Origin: Paludibacteraceae bacterium
GTDB lineage: Bacteria; Bacteroidota; Bacteroidia; Bacteroidales; Paludibacteraceae
Direction of reading: 5' to 3'
Length of the DNA stretch: 64,000 nt
Assembly: GCA_024399655.1 (NCBI GenBank)
Contig: JAKSNP010000004.1
Location: 57,491 to 121,490 of the forward strand
In this document: piece after piece, positions 52,610 to 59,819 of the stretch
How the letters are laid out: each line of letters opens with the position of its first letter
Numbering within the stretch: position 1 is the first letter of the stretch
The notes under the pieces: generated by a model
The model's database searches: none
Seen by the model: the letters and a program-made list of their open reading frames with translations, nothing else
Told to the model about the DNA's origin: nothing
Translations under genes and position numbers: made by a program

Positions 52610-52839
52610 TGCAAACTATCCATTTTTCCACCGCACAAGCGATGCTTAATACCCCTGACCCTGTGGACCTCTCCGTTTGGAAGTCTGACGGCTCTATTAT
52701 GGAACTGCACAACTGCATTTCCCTCAAATACAATTTTTACGCTGGCACGCGCACTATAAAATTGCTGAACTCCAACCAAATCCGAACGGTTCGTGATGTT
52801 TGCATTTTCCGCGTCAATGGGTTAGAGGTCATTCTCTAA
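52609..52839 (+). CDS. Small phage protein
   Basis: 76 residues with beta-strand character (LHNCISLKYNFYAGTRTIKLLN, RDVCIFRVNGLEVIL). No family recognised. Its start overlaps the PLD-like stop, which makes it part of the same translational unit. Confidence 0.55.
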   Translation: MQTIHFSTAQAMLNTPDPVDLSVWKSDGSIMELHNCISLKYNFYAGTRTIKLLNSNQIRTVRDVCIFRVNGLEVIL

Positions 52840-52936
52840 TTTTGGGCGTTCCTTTGCTTCCTGTCAGTCGCAAGGGCGGGCTATTCGGGAGTGCCGTGCT
52901 ATGCACCATTAAAATGTCCCTACTATCCCTAACGCG
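52840..52936 (+). repeat. Dispersed intergenic repeat, copy 2
   Basis: Begins TTTTGGGCGTT and ends ACTATCCCTAACGCG like the copy at 40870-40948, with an insertion in the middle. It marks the left border of the secreted beta-helix cargo unit. Confidence 0.6.
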
Positions 52937-53007
52937 TCACTAAAATGAGGTTTATCTTAAAAATTGGGCAGTTTTCATTAAAAAATGAATTTTGTGAGCC
53001 CTAAAAA

Positions 53008-53038
53008 TTGCTTATGTCCCAAAAAAGTTGTACCTTTG
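53008..53038 (+). promoter_or_regulatory. Promoter of the beta-helix cargo genes
   Basis: TTG (53008-53010), 20 nt, TACCTTTG (53031-53038). It is a host-type promoter, unlike those of the flanking structural genes; a TGTC half-site lies 12 nt before the -7 box. Confidence 0.7.
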
Positions 53039-53074
53039 CACACAATTTTGTATAAAATATAAACCTCAAATAAT

Positions 53075-54592
53075 ATGAAGAAACTCTTTTTATTTAGCGC
53101 CGCCCTGTCGCTGAGCGCAGGGATGTGGGCAGAGACACAAAAGGTGTCTTATGTTTATCCTGTGTACAACACCGATGGTGTAGCCACCAGCGGGATTAAG
53201 GAGTGGGGAACCGATAGCGTGGACGCTACCGTAGTAGAGAACGCTTCCGCTCAAGTTACTTGGAACGCAGGTTGGTATGTGGTAAAAGGCAAAGATGTAA
53301 ACCTTACCCAAGGTGCCGTTTGCGCCGGTGCAGTGAATATTATCCTTGTTGATACTGCCAAACTCACCGCAACTGGAGCATCGAATCAAACCGGCATCCA
53401 AGTATCCGGCGAAGGCAATTCGCTCACTATCTACGGACAAACCAACCAATCCGGTCAACTGGAAGCGAACGGAGGAAAATATGCTGCCGGTATCGGTGGC
53501 GGAAATAAGGCAAACGGTTCCAATATTACCATCAATGGCGGTATAGTTACGGCAACCGGTTTGTCTGGTGGTGCCGGTATCGGTGGCGGAGCTCAAGGTG
53601 CCGGCTCTTACATTACTATCAATGCCGGTCAGGTTACAGCAACTGGAAGAGAACAAGCTGCCGGTATCGGTGGCGGAACGCGTGGCAACGGCTCCAACAT
53701 CACCATCAATGGCGGTATGGTAACTGCAAACGGTGGAGATTATGCTGCCGGTATCGGTGGCGGAAATCTTGCTTCCTGCTCAAACATCACTGTCAATGGT
53801 GGTACAGTTACGGCGACTGCCGGAGGTGATGCTGCCGGTATCGGTAGTGGACAAGGTGGCTCTTGCACAAATATCACCATCAATGGCGGTACGGTTACGG
53901 CAACCGGTGGAAAGAATGGTGCCGGTATCGGTGGCGGAGCTAGAGGTTCCGGCTCCGACATCACTATCAATGGCGGAATAGTTACGGCAACCGGTGGAGA
54001 ATATGCTGCCGGTATCGGTGGCGGAATAGGCAGCCGCTGTTATAATATCGCCATCAGCGATGGCATAGTAATTACTATCGGTGGAATCAATGCTCCTGGT
54101 ATAGGTTGTGGATATGGTTGCACAACCCCTGCTGCTAATGTTACCGTAGCTATTTCACTCACCGTTTATGCAGATAACACGAATCCTCCTACGACCGAGA
54201 TATTACACACCGGCGATTCTGATATTGCAACATTTATTACTAAGCGTTATGTAACTATCAAAGATGTTGCCACTGGTTTAAAAAAGGATGCTATCGATGC
54301 TATCAACGCTACTATTGACGATGCCGACAACGACAACATAAAAGCCGTCGCTGCCGATGCTGCTACCGCTATCAATGCCACTACATCCACGGCTGAAATT
54401 AATACGATTAAGACTTTTGCTCTCGCTGCAATTGCTTCTGCAAGGGCGGCTTATAATTCTGGTCAAGCCGAACTGTTAGGCGCAATGGCTACTCCTGCTG
54501 CCGGGCAGTCGGTGATTGTGACCGACGGCACTACCACGGTCAAACTGTATAACCCCACCTCGGTGACTTATCATAAGGAGGAGGCAGAATGA
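53075..54592 (+). CDS. Secreted beta-helix repeat protein
   Basis: 505 residues with a signal peptide (1-19, cut after GMWA). Residues about 137-370 are eight 29-residue repeats of the form AGIGGG-x(3)-GS-x-ITINGG-x-VTATGG, as in right-handed beta-helix surface proteins of gut bacteria. A helical Ala/Asp-rich segment (about 395-465) and a final beta domain (VIVTDGTTTVKLYNP) follow. A signal peptide is not expected in a virion protein, so it is probably a lysogenic-conversion (moron) product made by the host cell. It has its own promoter and shares an ATGA overlap with the next secreted gene. Binding partner unknown. Confidence 0.75.
   Translation: MKKLFLFSAALSLSAGMWAETQKVSYVYPVYNTDGVATSGIKEWGTDSVDATVVENASAQVTWNAGWYVVKGKDVNLTQGAVCAGAVNIILVDTAKLTATGASNQTGIQVSGEGNSLTIYGQTNQSGQLEANGGKYAAGIGGGNKANGSNITINGGIVTATGLSGGAGIGGGAQGAGSYITINAGQVTATGREQAAGIGGGTRGNGSNITINGGMVTANGGDYAAGIGGGNLASCSNITVNGGTVTATAGGDAAGIGSGQGGSCTNITINGGTVTATGGKNGAGIGGGARGSGSDITINGGIVTATGGEYAAGIGGGIGSRCYNIAISDGIVITIGGINAPGIGCGYGCTTPAANVTVAISLTVYADNTNPPTTEILHTGDSDIATFITKRYVTIKDVATGLKKDAIDAINATIDDADNDNIKAVAADAATAINATTSTAEINTIKTFALAAIASARAAYNSGQAELLGAMATPAAGQSVIVTDGTTTVKLYNPTSVTYHKEEAE
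53486..54181 (+). repeat. Eight 87-bp tandem repeats inside the beta-helix gene
   Basis: GCCGGTATCGGTGG-type units begin at 53486, 53573, 53660, 53747, 53834, 53921, 54008 and 54095 (the last diverged). Near-identical DNA makes copy-number change by slippage or recombination likely. Confidence 0.85.
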
Positions 54593-54999
54593 AACGAATG
54601 ATATTGTGCGCTATGTGCCTGACGGCACTATGCGCGACGGCACAAGTACTTATTACGGGTGTGGTAACGGATGGACAAACGATGGACGCTAACGCCATTG
54701 CTGCCACCCAAAACGGTACAACCGATTGGTACATGTTTGGGCAGGACTTTGTAGTAACCTTGTCCGCCGACGGTCCTGTTTTTCCTACCACGAAAGCGTA
54801 TAACACCGCCGATGGCGATGTGGTAACTATCTTTGGCTATCAGTCCTCCGACGACGGCGGCGACCCCATACCTATCAAGCCGATTCATGACGCTCTGCCC
54901 GAAATAGAAGCCAACCAAGCCCCTGTGTGCAAGTATATCCACAACGGTCGCCTGATTATAGATGCCAACGGCAAGAGATATGGAGCAGTAGGTTTCTAA
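54589..54999 (+). CDS. Small secreted protein with host-like C-terminal tail
   Basis: 136 residues with a signal peptide (1-18, ending ATAQ). The centre is unrecognised; the last 21 residues (YIHNGRLIIDANGKRYGAVG) resemble the NGxLxIxxxGKxYxxxG ending of many Bacteroidales secreted proteins, possibly a sorting signal. It is coupled to the beta-helix gene by a 4-nt overlap and followed by a terminator, so the two make a closed cargo unit. Confidence 0.65.
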   Translation: MKRMILCAMCLTALCATAQVLITGVVTDGQTMDANAIAATQNGTTDWYMFGQDFVVTLSADGPVFPTTKAYNTADGDVVTIFGYQSSDDGGDPIPIKPIHDALPEIEANQAPVCKYIHNGRLIIDANGKRYGAVGF

Positions 55000-55025
55000 C
55001 CAACAGAAAACCACATAAGCAAAAG

Positions 55026-55052
55026 AAAGCAGACCTCGCGTCTGCTTTTTTT
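55026..55052 (+). terminator. Terminator of the beta-helix cargo unit
   Basis: AAAGCAGAC (55026-55034), loop CTCGC, GTCTGCTTT (55040-55048), then T to 55052. The next nucleotide begins the GTCTTTTC promoter motif. Confidence 0.85.
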
Positions 55053-55087
55053 GTCTTTTCCCCTCTCTTATATTCTCCGTATCTTTG
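55053..55087 (+). promoter_or_regulatory. GTCTTTTC-type late promoter before the portal gene
   Basis: GTCTTTTC (55053-55060), 19 nt, TATCTTTG (55080-55087). Confidence 0.65.
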
Positions 55088-55107
55088 CAGCATAAAACCT
55101 GCGCGAT

Positions 55108-56427
55108 ATGGAGATTTCTTTTTCATCGGTTCATTACATACCACAGCTAAAGGCGACTGCCATTTTCCACTCTGATTCGGCAGCCATCTTCCGTGAGGAT
55201 GGCGATATCCCCGAAAAGATTATAGACGAACGCACCACCTATATCCCTTGGGGTGGTGACGACCAACTCCCCTACAATGTGCTGCAAAAGATAGAGGAGG
55301 ACGAAACCCTCACTACCTGTCAGCAGTTCAACGCCGAAGTCTGCTATGGTGCAGGGCTTGCCTATAACACCGAAAAAGCCACCCAAGCAGTTAAAGACGA
55401 AGTGGAGGACTTCGTTCTTAATAACTGCCTGCCATCTTACTATCTCGGTGTTTGTCAAGACCTCAAACACTTCGGCTTCTGTGTTTCTGTCCTCTATCTT
55501 TCCGGGGATGGTAAACGCATTGTCGCTATTGCGCGTAAAGAAGCGTGCTATTGCCGTTTCACGAAAGCGGACAAACAGGGGCAAATTCATGAAGTCCTCT
55601 ACGCGAACTGGCGGCGATGTGTGCAGGCAGAGGATGTGGAGCATATCTCTCTGCTCAACACTTTGGCACCTTGGTACGACCTCCAAACAAGGATGGCCGT
55701 TGGTACCAAATGCCGCAAATTTGCCATCGTCACGCGCATACCGACACCCGACAGCACATATTACCCCATACCGTACTATGCCGCTTTGTTCAAGTCAAAG
55801 TGGTACGATATTAAGCAGCTAATCGCCACAGCCAAAAAAGCCAAGTTGGAAAACTCCGCGCCTATTAAATACCACATCGAGGTGGCAGATAAGTATTGGC
55901 AAAGCATTTTCAAGCGTGAGGGAATTACCGACCCCAAGAAGCAGATCCAGCGTGCCAATGAGGAAAAGGCGCGCATTATTGATTTCCTCACAGGGGCTGA
56001 AAATGCAGGTAAAGTGTGGTTCTCCTCCTACTATATTACGCCTGACGGCAAGGAGCAGCACGATGTCGTTATAAACAACATCGACAACTCCAAAGAGGGA
56101 GGAGATTGGGAATCGGACATACAGGAAGCCGTCAATATGATTTGCTTTACCACAGGGGTACACTCCAATCTTGTCGGCTCCGTTCCGGGCAAGTCCCAAA
56201 TGAACAATTCGGGTTCTGACAAACGCGAGTTGTACACGATTGCGCAGGCACGGCAAAAGCCGTATCACGACCTGCTGTTTATTCCTCATCGCATCATTAT
56301 TCGCTTCAATCGTTGGGCGAATGTTGTTCCTGAATGTCCGTTCCTGATGCTCACCACCTTGGACGAGCATACGGATGCCAAAAAAGTAAACATAGATAAT
56401 CCCAATAGCCATGCTGATACAAACTGA
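55108..56427 (+). CDS. Probable portal protein
   Basis: 439 residues, the right size for a portal. It has DERTTYIPWGGDDQLPYNVLQKI near 40-62, a mixed alpha-beta wing region, and a long C-terminal helical part (QIQRANEEKARIIDFLTG; DIQEAVNMICFTTGVHSNLVGS; IIIRFNRWANVV) like the stem and crown of phage portals. No enzymatic motif. Its own late promoter and place between the capsid block and the terminases support the call, although the order is unusual. It overlaps the next gene by 17 nt. Confidence 0.65.
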   Translation: MEISFSSVHYIPQLKATAIFHSDSAAIFREDGDIPEKIIDERTTYIPWGGDDQLPYNVLQKIEEDETLTTCQQFNAEVCYGAGLAYNTEKATQAVKDEVEDFVLNNCLPSYYLGVCQDLKHFGFCVSVLYLSGDGKRIVAIARKEACYCRFTKADKQGQIHEVLYANWRRCVQAEDVEHISLLNTLAPWYDLQTRMAVGTKCRKFAIVTRIPTPDSTYYPIPYYAALFKSKWYDIKQLIATAKKAKLENSAPIKYHIEVADKYWQSIFKREGITDPKKQIQRANEEKARIIDFLTGAENAGKVWFSSYYITPDGKEQHDVVINNIDNSKEGGDWESDIQEAVNMICFTTGVHSNLVGSVPGKSQMNNSGSDKRELYTIAQARQKPYHDLLFIPHRIIIRFNRWANVVPECPFLMLTTLDEHTDAKKVNIDNPNSHADTN

Positions 56428-57238
56428 CCAAGAACTTCGTTCTTATCTTCCTAATGTTTTTGCCACCTGTGACGGGGAGGTTTCTCTATTCGACAAACTG
56501 AATTTCTTTTTGTCTAATTCGGAAAGGTGGCTTGCAGCGTATTTCGTGGGCGATACCCACCTTGCTACCATCAGTTCCTCCTCCGGCTCACCGCTTCGCT
56601 CTCTGTGTTGTCAGATTGTTGTTGCTGACGCGTTCCATGGCGCGCTCCCGTCTCTCGACCTCGTTCTTACGCCCAATGGCTTCGGCATAGTGAGCAATAA
56701 CAATGTCGCCCCTGCAAGTGCGGATCGTGTCAATCGGCTCGGCGACGCGCTGATTGCCAACCGCGACCAACTCCTTACATCGCTCTTGCTTTCACTTGCT
56801 GAAGACAATGCTTGGCGTGAATCAGAACAAGGACAGTATTTCGCCGCTACATTGTGGCCAGATTTACATTTGGCTACGATGTGCGGTTATACTTCCGAGA
56901 AATGGGAGCATTACCGAACGCTCCGAAATGCGCTTATTACCATTGAGCGCGAACTGGCGGAAAAGTATATCTCTGATGTACTTTACAGCCGTTTTCGGCA
57001 GCATTTTCTTTCGCGGTCTATGACCGTTCAGGAAAAGCCAATAATCGACACACTCCGTTCGCTGGAGGTGGAACTGCTGCAAGGCAAGCCGCTGAACTAT
57101 TCGCTTCTGATGTCGCTTGTTCAGCAAATACGCTCCGACACCACCCATTTTGCCGAGTGGCAGACCTCTGCCACAGCGCAACTTTACCAGTTGCCACAAT
57201 TCGAGAACAAAAAGAAATCCACCGCTTTTTGGTGGTAA
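56411..57238 (+). CDS. Phage head-completion-like protein
   Basis: 275 residues, helical, with LTSLLLSLAEDNAWRESEQGQYFAATLWPDL and a final aromatic STAFWW. It resembles the DUF6712-type proteins next to portals in Bacteroidetes phages, but I hold this loosely. The start overlaps the portal stop in another frame. Confidence 0.5.
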   Translation: MLIQTDQELRSYLPNVFATCDGEVSLFDKLNFFLSNSERWLAAYFVGDTHLATISSSSGSPLRSLCCQIVVADAFHGALPSLDLVLTPNGFGIVSNNNVAPASADRVNRLGDALIANRDQLLTSLLLSLAEDNAWRESEQGQYFAATLWPDLHLATMCGYTSEKWEHYRTLRNALITIERELAEKYISDVLYSRFRQHFLSRSMTVQEKPIIDTLRSLEVELLQGKPLNYSLLMSLVQQIRSDTTHFAEWQTSATAQLYQLPQFENKKKSTAFWW

Positions 57239-57281
57239 AATACTAAAAAATGCACTTTTTTTGAATTTTTTTTGACATTCG

Positions 57282-57314
57282 GACACCAAATGTCTGCTTC
57301 TCGTTGTATCTTTG
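57282..57314 (+). promoter_or_regulatory. GACAC-type phage promoter before the secreted 57340 gene
   Basis: GACACCAAATGTC (57282-57294), 12 nt, TATCTTTG (57307-57314), no TTG at -33. An outer repeat also pairs GACATT (57274-57279) with AATGTC (57289-57294). Confidence 0.65.
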
Positions 57315-57339
57315 TAGCGAAATTAAAAACTTTCTATCT

Positions 57340-57894
57340 ATGAAAAAGGTATTTTTTATGTTGATGGCTGCCATAGCAACCACCGCAATGGCTCAAACAA
57401 TTACTTATGAGCAAATCGAAAACTCCACCGACCCTAAAGCCGAGTTTCAAAAGGAGTATTCGGAGTATGTAGCGTCTGACGGACACACCTACAAAGTGGG
57501 TGATAAAATCACCATCGGTATGCCGCAGTCGAACAAAACATTTGCCTATATGACTTCGGAAATGGGCATCGCTGCTGCCGCTATGGGTGGTGGTCCTGTT
57601 CCTGGTATTAATGCTCAATATGCAGGAACGGACATGCAGATTAAGCAGATCAAGGTACAACGCAATAAAAAACGCGGTGCTACTGTCACTTTCCGCACTT
57701 ACCTCGCAGGGCTTGGTGGCGTGCTTGTTCAAATTGAGAATTGCATTGCTTCAGGTGAAATCGTCAGCCAAGGCATGACCCCCGACAAAGCCCTTGCTGA
57801 ATTGAAGAAAGCCAAGGACAAACTCGAATTGGAGGTTATCACCCAACAGGAGTTTGACAGCATTAAAGCCGAGTTAATGCCATATCTTAAATAA
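57340..57894 (+). CDS. Secreted protein, phage cargo
   Basis: 184 residues with a signal peptide (1-19, ending AMAQ). The mature part has GHTYKVGDKITIGMPQSNKTFAYMTSE near 47-75, a Gly-rich turn and a C-terminal helix with an EVITQQEFDSIKAELMPYLK short-helix motif like the SHOCT-type tails of bacterial envelope proteins. Not a virion-type protein. It has its own promoter of the WYL-palindrome class, which suggests it is switched together with the WYL gene. Function unknown. Confidence 0.7.
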   Translation: MKKVFFMLMAAIATTAMAQTITYEQIENSTDPKAEFQKEYSEYVASDGHTYKVGDKITIGMPQSNKTFAYMTSEMGIAAAAMGGGPVPGINAQYAGTDMQIKQIKVQRNKKRGATVTFRTYLAGLGGVLVQIENCIASGEIVSQGMTPDKALAELKKAKDKLELEVITQQEFDSIKAELMPYLK

Positions 57895-57915
57895 CATTGA
57901 AATTTTGCAAATAAA

Positions 57916-57947
57916 TTTGCGTATGTCGTAAATTTGTTGTACTTTTG
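57916..57947 (+). promoter_or_regulatory. Promoter of the 57949 RNA
   Basis: TTTG (57916-57919), 20 nt, TACTTTTG (57940-57947): host-type consensus. The next convincing reading frame starts 149 nt later, beyond a terminator. Confidence 0.7.
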
Positions 57948-57948
57948 C

Positions 57949-58060
57949 AGTGGTTTCTCAATTAAGCAGCCTTCTTCCTGCGGAAGATTGTACCGGGCGC
58001 AATGCTCGAAGTAGGCGCAATGCCGAAAATTAGCTTGATTGGGAAACCACTTTTTTGTCT
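57949..58060 (+). ncRNA. Structured small RNA with repeated GCAAT loops
   Basis: From promoter to T-run the RNA folds on itself: 5' AGTGGTTTCTCAATTAAGC (57949-57967) pairs with 3' GCTTGATTGGGAAACCACT (58033-58051, two G-U pairs), followed by TTTTTT. Inside are TCTTCC-TGC-GGAAGA (57973-57987), CGGGC-GCAAT-GCTCG (57994-58008) and GGC-GCAAT-GCC (58014-58024); the last two share the ten-mer GGCGCAATGC and the same loop. The closing stem doubles as terminator. No reading frame of note. I do not know the family. Confidence 0.7.
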
Positions 58061-58091
58061 TTTCTGCTGTGGGGTAATTATATTACCTTTG
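58057..58091 (+). promoter_or_regulatory. GTCTTTTC-type late promoter before the 58096 gene
   Basis: GTCTTTTC (58057-58064), 19 nt, TACCTTTG (58084-58091). The ATG is 4 nt past the box, so translation is leaderless or nearly so. Confidence 0.65.
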
Positions 58092-58095
58092 CAGC

Positions 58096-58824
58096 ATGGA
58101 AATACTTAATCTCACAATCCCCACTTGTTGGCAGGAGTTATCCCCTAAACAACTCCGCTATGTTTATTTCCTGCTGTCGCAGGACTATACCGCAGAGCAA
58201 CTCAAAACGCTCTGCCTTTGCCGTTGGGCAGGTATTGAAATCGTTTGCCCGGAGGGTGACGGCTATTCTATCCGCCACGATTTCAAGGTTAGGCATATTA
58301 CCGCCCTGCAAATAGCGGAAGTGTTGCACCATCTCGACTGGCTCGATTCACTTCCCGCTTTTCCTGTACGCTTGGCTGCTATTGGCAAGCACCAAGCTGT
58401 CAGTGCCGATTTGCAAGGCGTTTCTTTTGAGCATTATATCGTACTTGATAATCTCTATCAAGGTTATCTGCATACCCGAAACACACAGCTACTGGAGCAG
58501 ATGGCAGCGTATTTATATAATGCTCCTGACGAGGCAATTACACTCACCGAAGAAGAACGCATCTCTATCTTCTATTGGTTCGCGTCAGTTAAACAGTTGT
58601 TTGCTCGGAAGTTTAAGCACTTTTTCGTTACAGCCGACAATAGCATTTCTACCGACCTTCGCCGACAGATCGAGGACGGTATCAATGCTCAAATTCGTGC
58701 GCTCACCAAGGGCGACATTACAAAGGAGGACACCGTTCTCCATAGTGATGTCTATCGCGCACTAACCGAACTCGACGCGCTCGCTCGTGAATATGAGGAA
58801 TTGAAAAAACAGACAAAGATATGA
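58096..58824 (+). CDS. Phage structural-region protein
   Basis: 242 residues, helical, starting MEILNLTIPTCWQELSPKQLRYVYFLLSQ. The C-terminus is a charged helix (LTELDALAREYEELKKQ). The build, with a WxxLSxKQLRYV opening, is one I associate with Bacteroidetes phage hypothetical proteins, without known function. It is under a late promoter of the same type as capsid and portal, so a virion or assembly role is likely. Confidence 0.55.
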   Translation: MEILNLTIPTCWQELSPKQLRYVYFLLSQDYTAEQLKTLCLCRWAGIEIVCPEGDGYSIRHDFKVRHITALQIAEVLHHLDWLDSLPAFPVRLAAIGKHQAVSADLQGVSFEHYIVLDNLYQGYLHTRNTQLLEQMAAYLYNAPDEAITLTEEERISIFYWFASVKQLFARKFKHFFVTADNSISTDLRRQIEDGINAQIRALTKGDITKEDTVLHSDVYRALTELDALAREYEELKKQTKI

Positions 58825-58897
58825 AATCTTGTGCAAGGCAAGTCCAAGCCGTGCTTGAGCAACTTGCCGTAGCCAAGATTAGATAAATTGAAAATTT

Positions 58898-59416
58898 ATG
58901 AACACCAAAAGCAACTGGGACGCAAGCACATTTTTCCAAACCCTAACCGCCCAAAATAAACTCGCGCAGCAACACGCTTTCACTTTCTGCCGTGTTTCGG
59001 GACTTAACGGCTTCCAAGAGGCACTCTCAAAAATGCAGGCAAAGCAGAACTTTGTGTGCGTTTCTGATATAGCGCAAGGTTACACCTCACTCGAAAACTC
59101 GCCGCATACGCGCCGCGTCAAGACGGTGTTTCTCGCTATGCGCTATCCTCTCGATAATATGGCAGCACGCCAAGACCGAATGGACACGATGCAGGAGTTG
59201 TTTCGCCAGTTTATGTCCAAACTCATTTTGGAAAAAACGCACATTGCGGAAAATTACATTTACCTCGATGAGCGCATCACCTTTAACGAAATAGACGAGT
59301 ATTTCTTTGCAGGTTGTGCTTGCACTTATTTTCAGGTTGCTGTTGATGTTTATACTGATTTACGGCTGAACGAAAATGAGTGGCTGCCTGCCGAACCACA
59401 CCCAGCCACGGAATAG
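58898..59416 (+). CDS. Phage structural-region protein
   Basis: 172 residues. FTFCRVSGLNGFQEALSKMQAKQNFVCVSD and the long strand-helix pattern after it (RRVKTVFLAMRYPLDNMAARQDRMDTMQEL; ACTYFQVAVDVYTDLRLNENEW) could be a head-tail connector or tail-completion protein. No motif decides. It is 73 nt after the 58096 gene, likely in the same transcript. Confidence 0.55.
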   Translation: MNTKSNWDASTFFQTLTAQNKLAQQHAFTFCRVSGLNGFQEALSKMQAKQNFVCVSDIAQGYTSLENSPHTRRVKTVFLAMRYPLDNMAARQDRMDTMQELFRQFMSKLILEKTHIAENYIYLDERITFNEIDEYFFAGCACTYFQVAVDVYTDLRLNENEWLPAEPHPATE

Positions 59417-59511
59417 ACATCTACCTGCGGTGCTGCTCGCTTCGCTCGATATATTTAGGACATTTAGGCGGTGGTTACACCACGACTGAAAAGGGACATC
59501 TACCTCCGGTG
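59416..59511 (+). repeat. Three GACATctAC repeats, possible packaging site
   Basis: GACATCTACCTGCGGTG (59416-59432), GACATTTAGGCGGTGG (59459-59474, shorter) and GACATCTACCTCCGGTG (59495-59511) lie just before the small-terminase-like gene, where pac or cos recognition sequences are often found. Confidence 0.5.
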
Positions 59512-59543
59512 GTGGGGCTACCGCCCATTAAAAAGCAATTAGT

Positions 59544-59819
59544 ATGGAACTGACACAAGACCAGCTCAAAGACCTTGAGGGCTACGCTTCAATTTACCTC
59601 AAAATAACCGATATTGCGGTTATTCTCGGTGTGCGTCCGGACGAACTCCGAAACGAGATAAATCTCGTTGGCTCGCCTGCTTATAATGCCTACCATAGGG
59701 GTAAGGCGTTATCCAAGGTACAACTCCACCAACAGGAAATGACCCTTGCCAAAGTGGGCTCGCCATTGGCTTTGCAGAACGCACGCGACAATCTTTTAGA
59801 TATGGAGGACGATGAGTAA
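59544..59819 (+). CDS. Small HTH protein, possible terminase small subunit
   Basis: 91 residues. YASIYLKITDIAVILGVRPDELRNEI (14-39) is a helix-turn-helix, followed by AYHRGKALSKVQLHQQEM and a second helix, like the DNA-binding part of phage small terminases. The stop overlaps the next start (TAATG), in a set that leads to the large terminase. Confidence 0.65.
   Translation: MELTQDQLKDLEGYASIYLKITDIAVILGVRPDELRNEINLVGSPAYNAYHRGKALSKVQLHQQEMTLAKVGSPLALQNARDNLLDMEDDE

Noticed and set aside
53486-54181. Regular 87-bp repeats that could be read as a CRISPR-like array
   Set aside because: The repeats are contiguous, in frame, encode a beta-helix and have no spacers; no cas gene is nearby.
53075-54999. 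Diversity-generating retroelement target
   Set aside because: No reverse transcriptase and no template repeat with adenine-specific differences are visible in the window.
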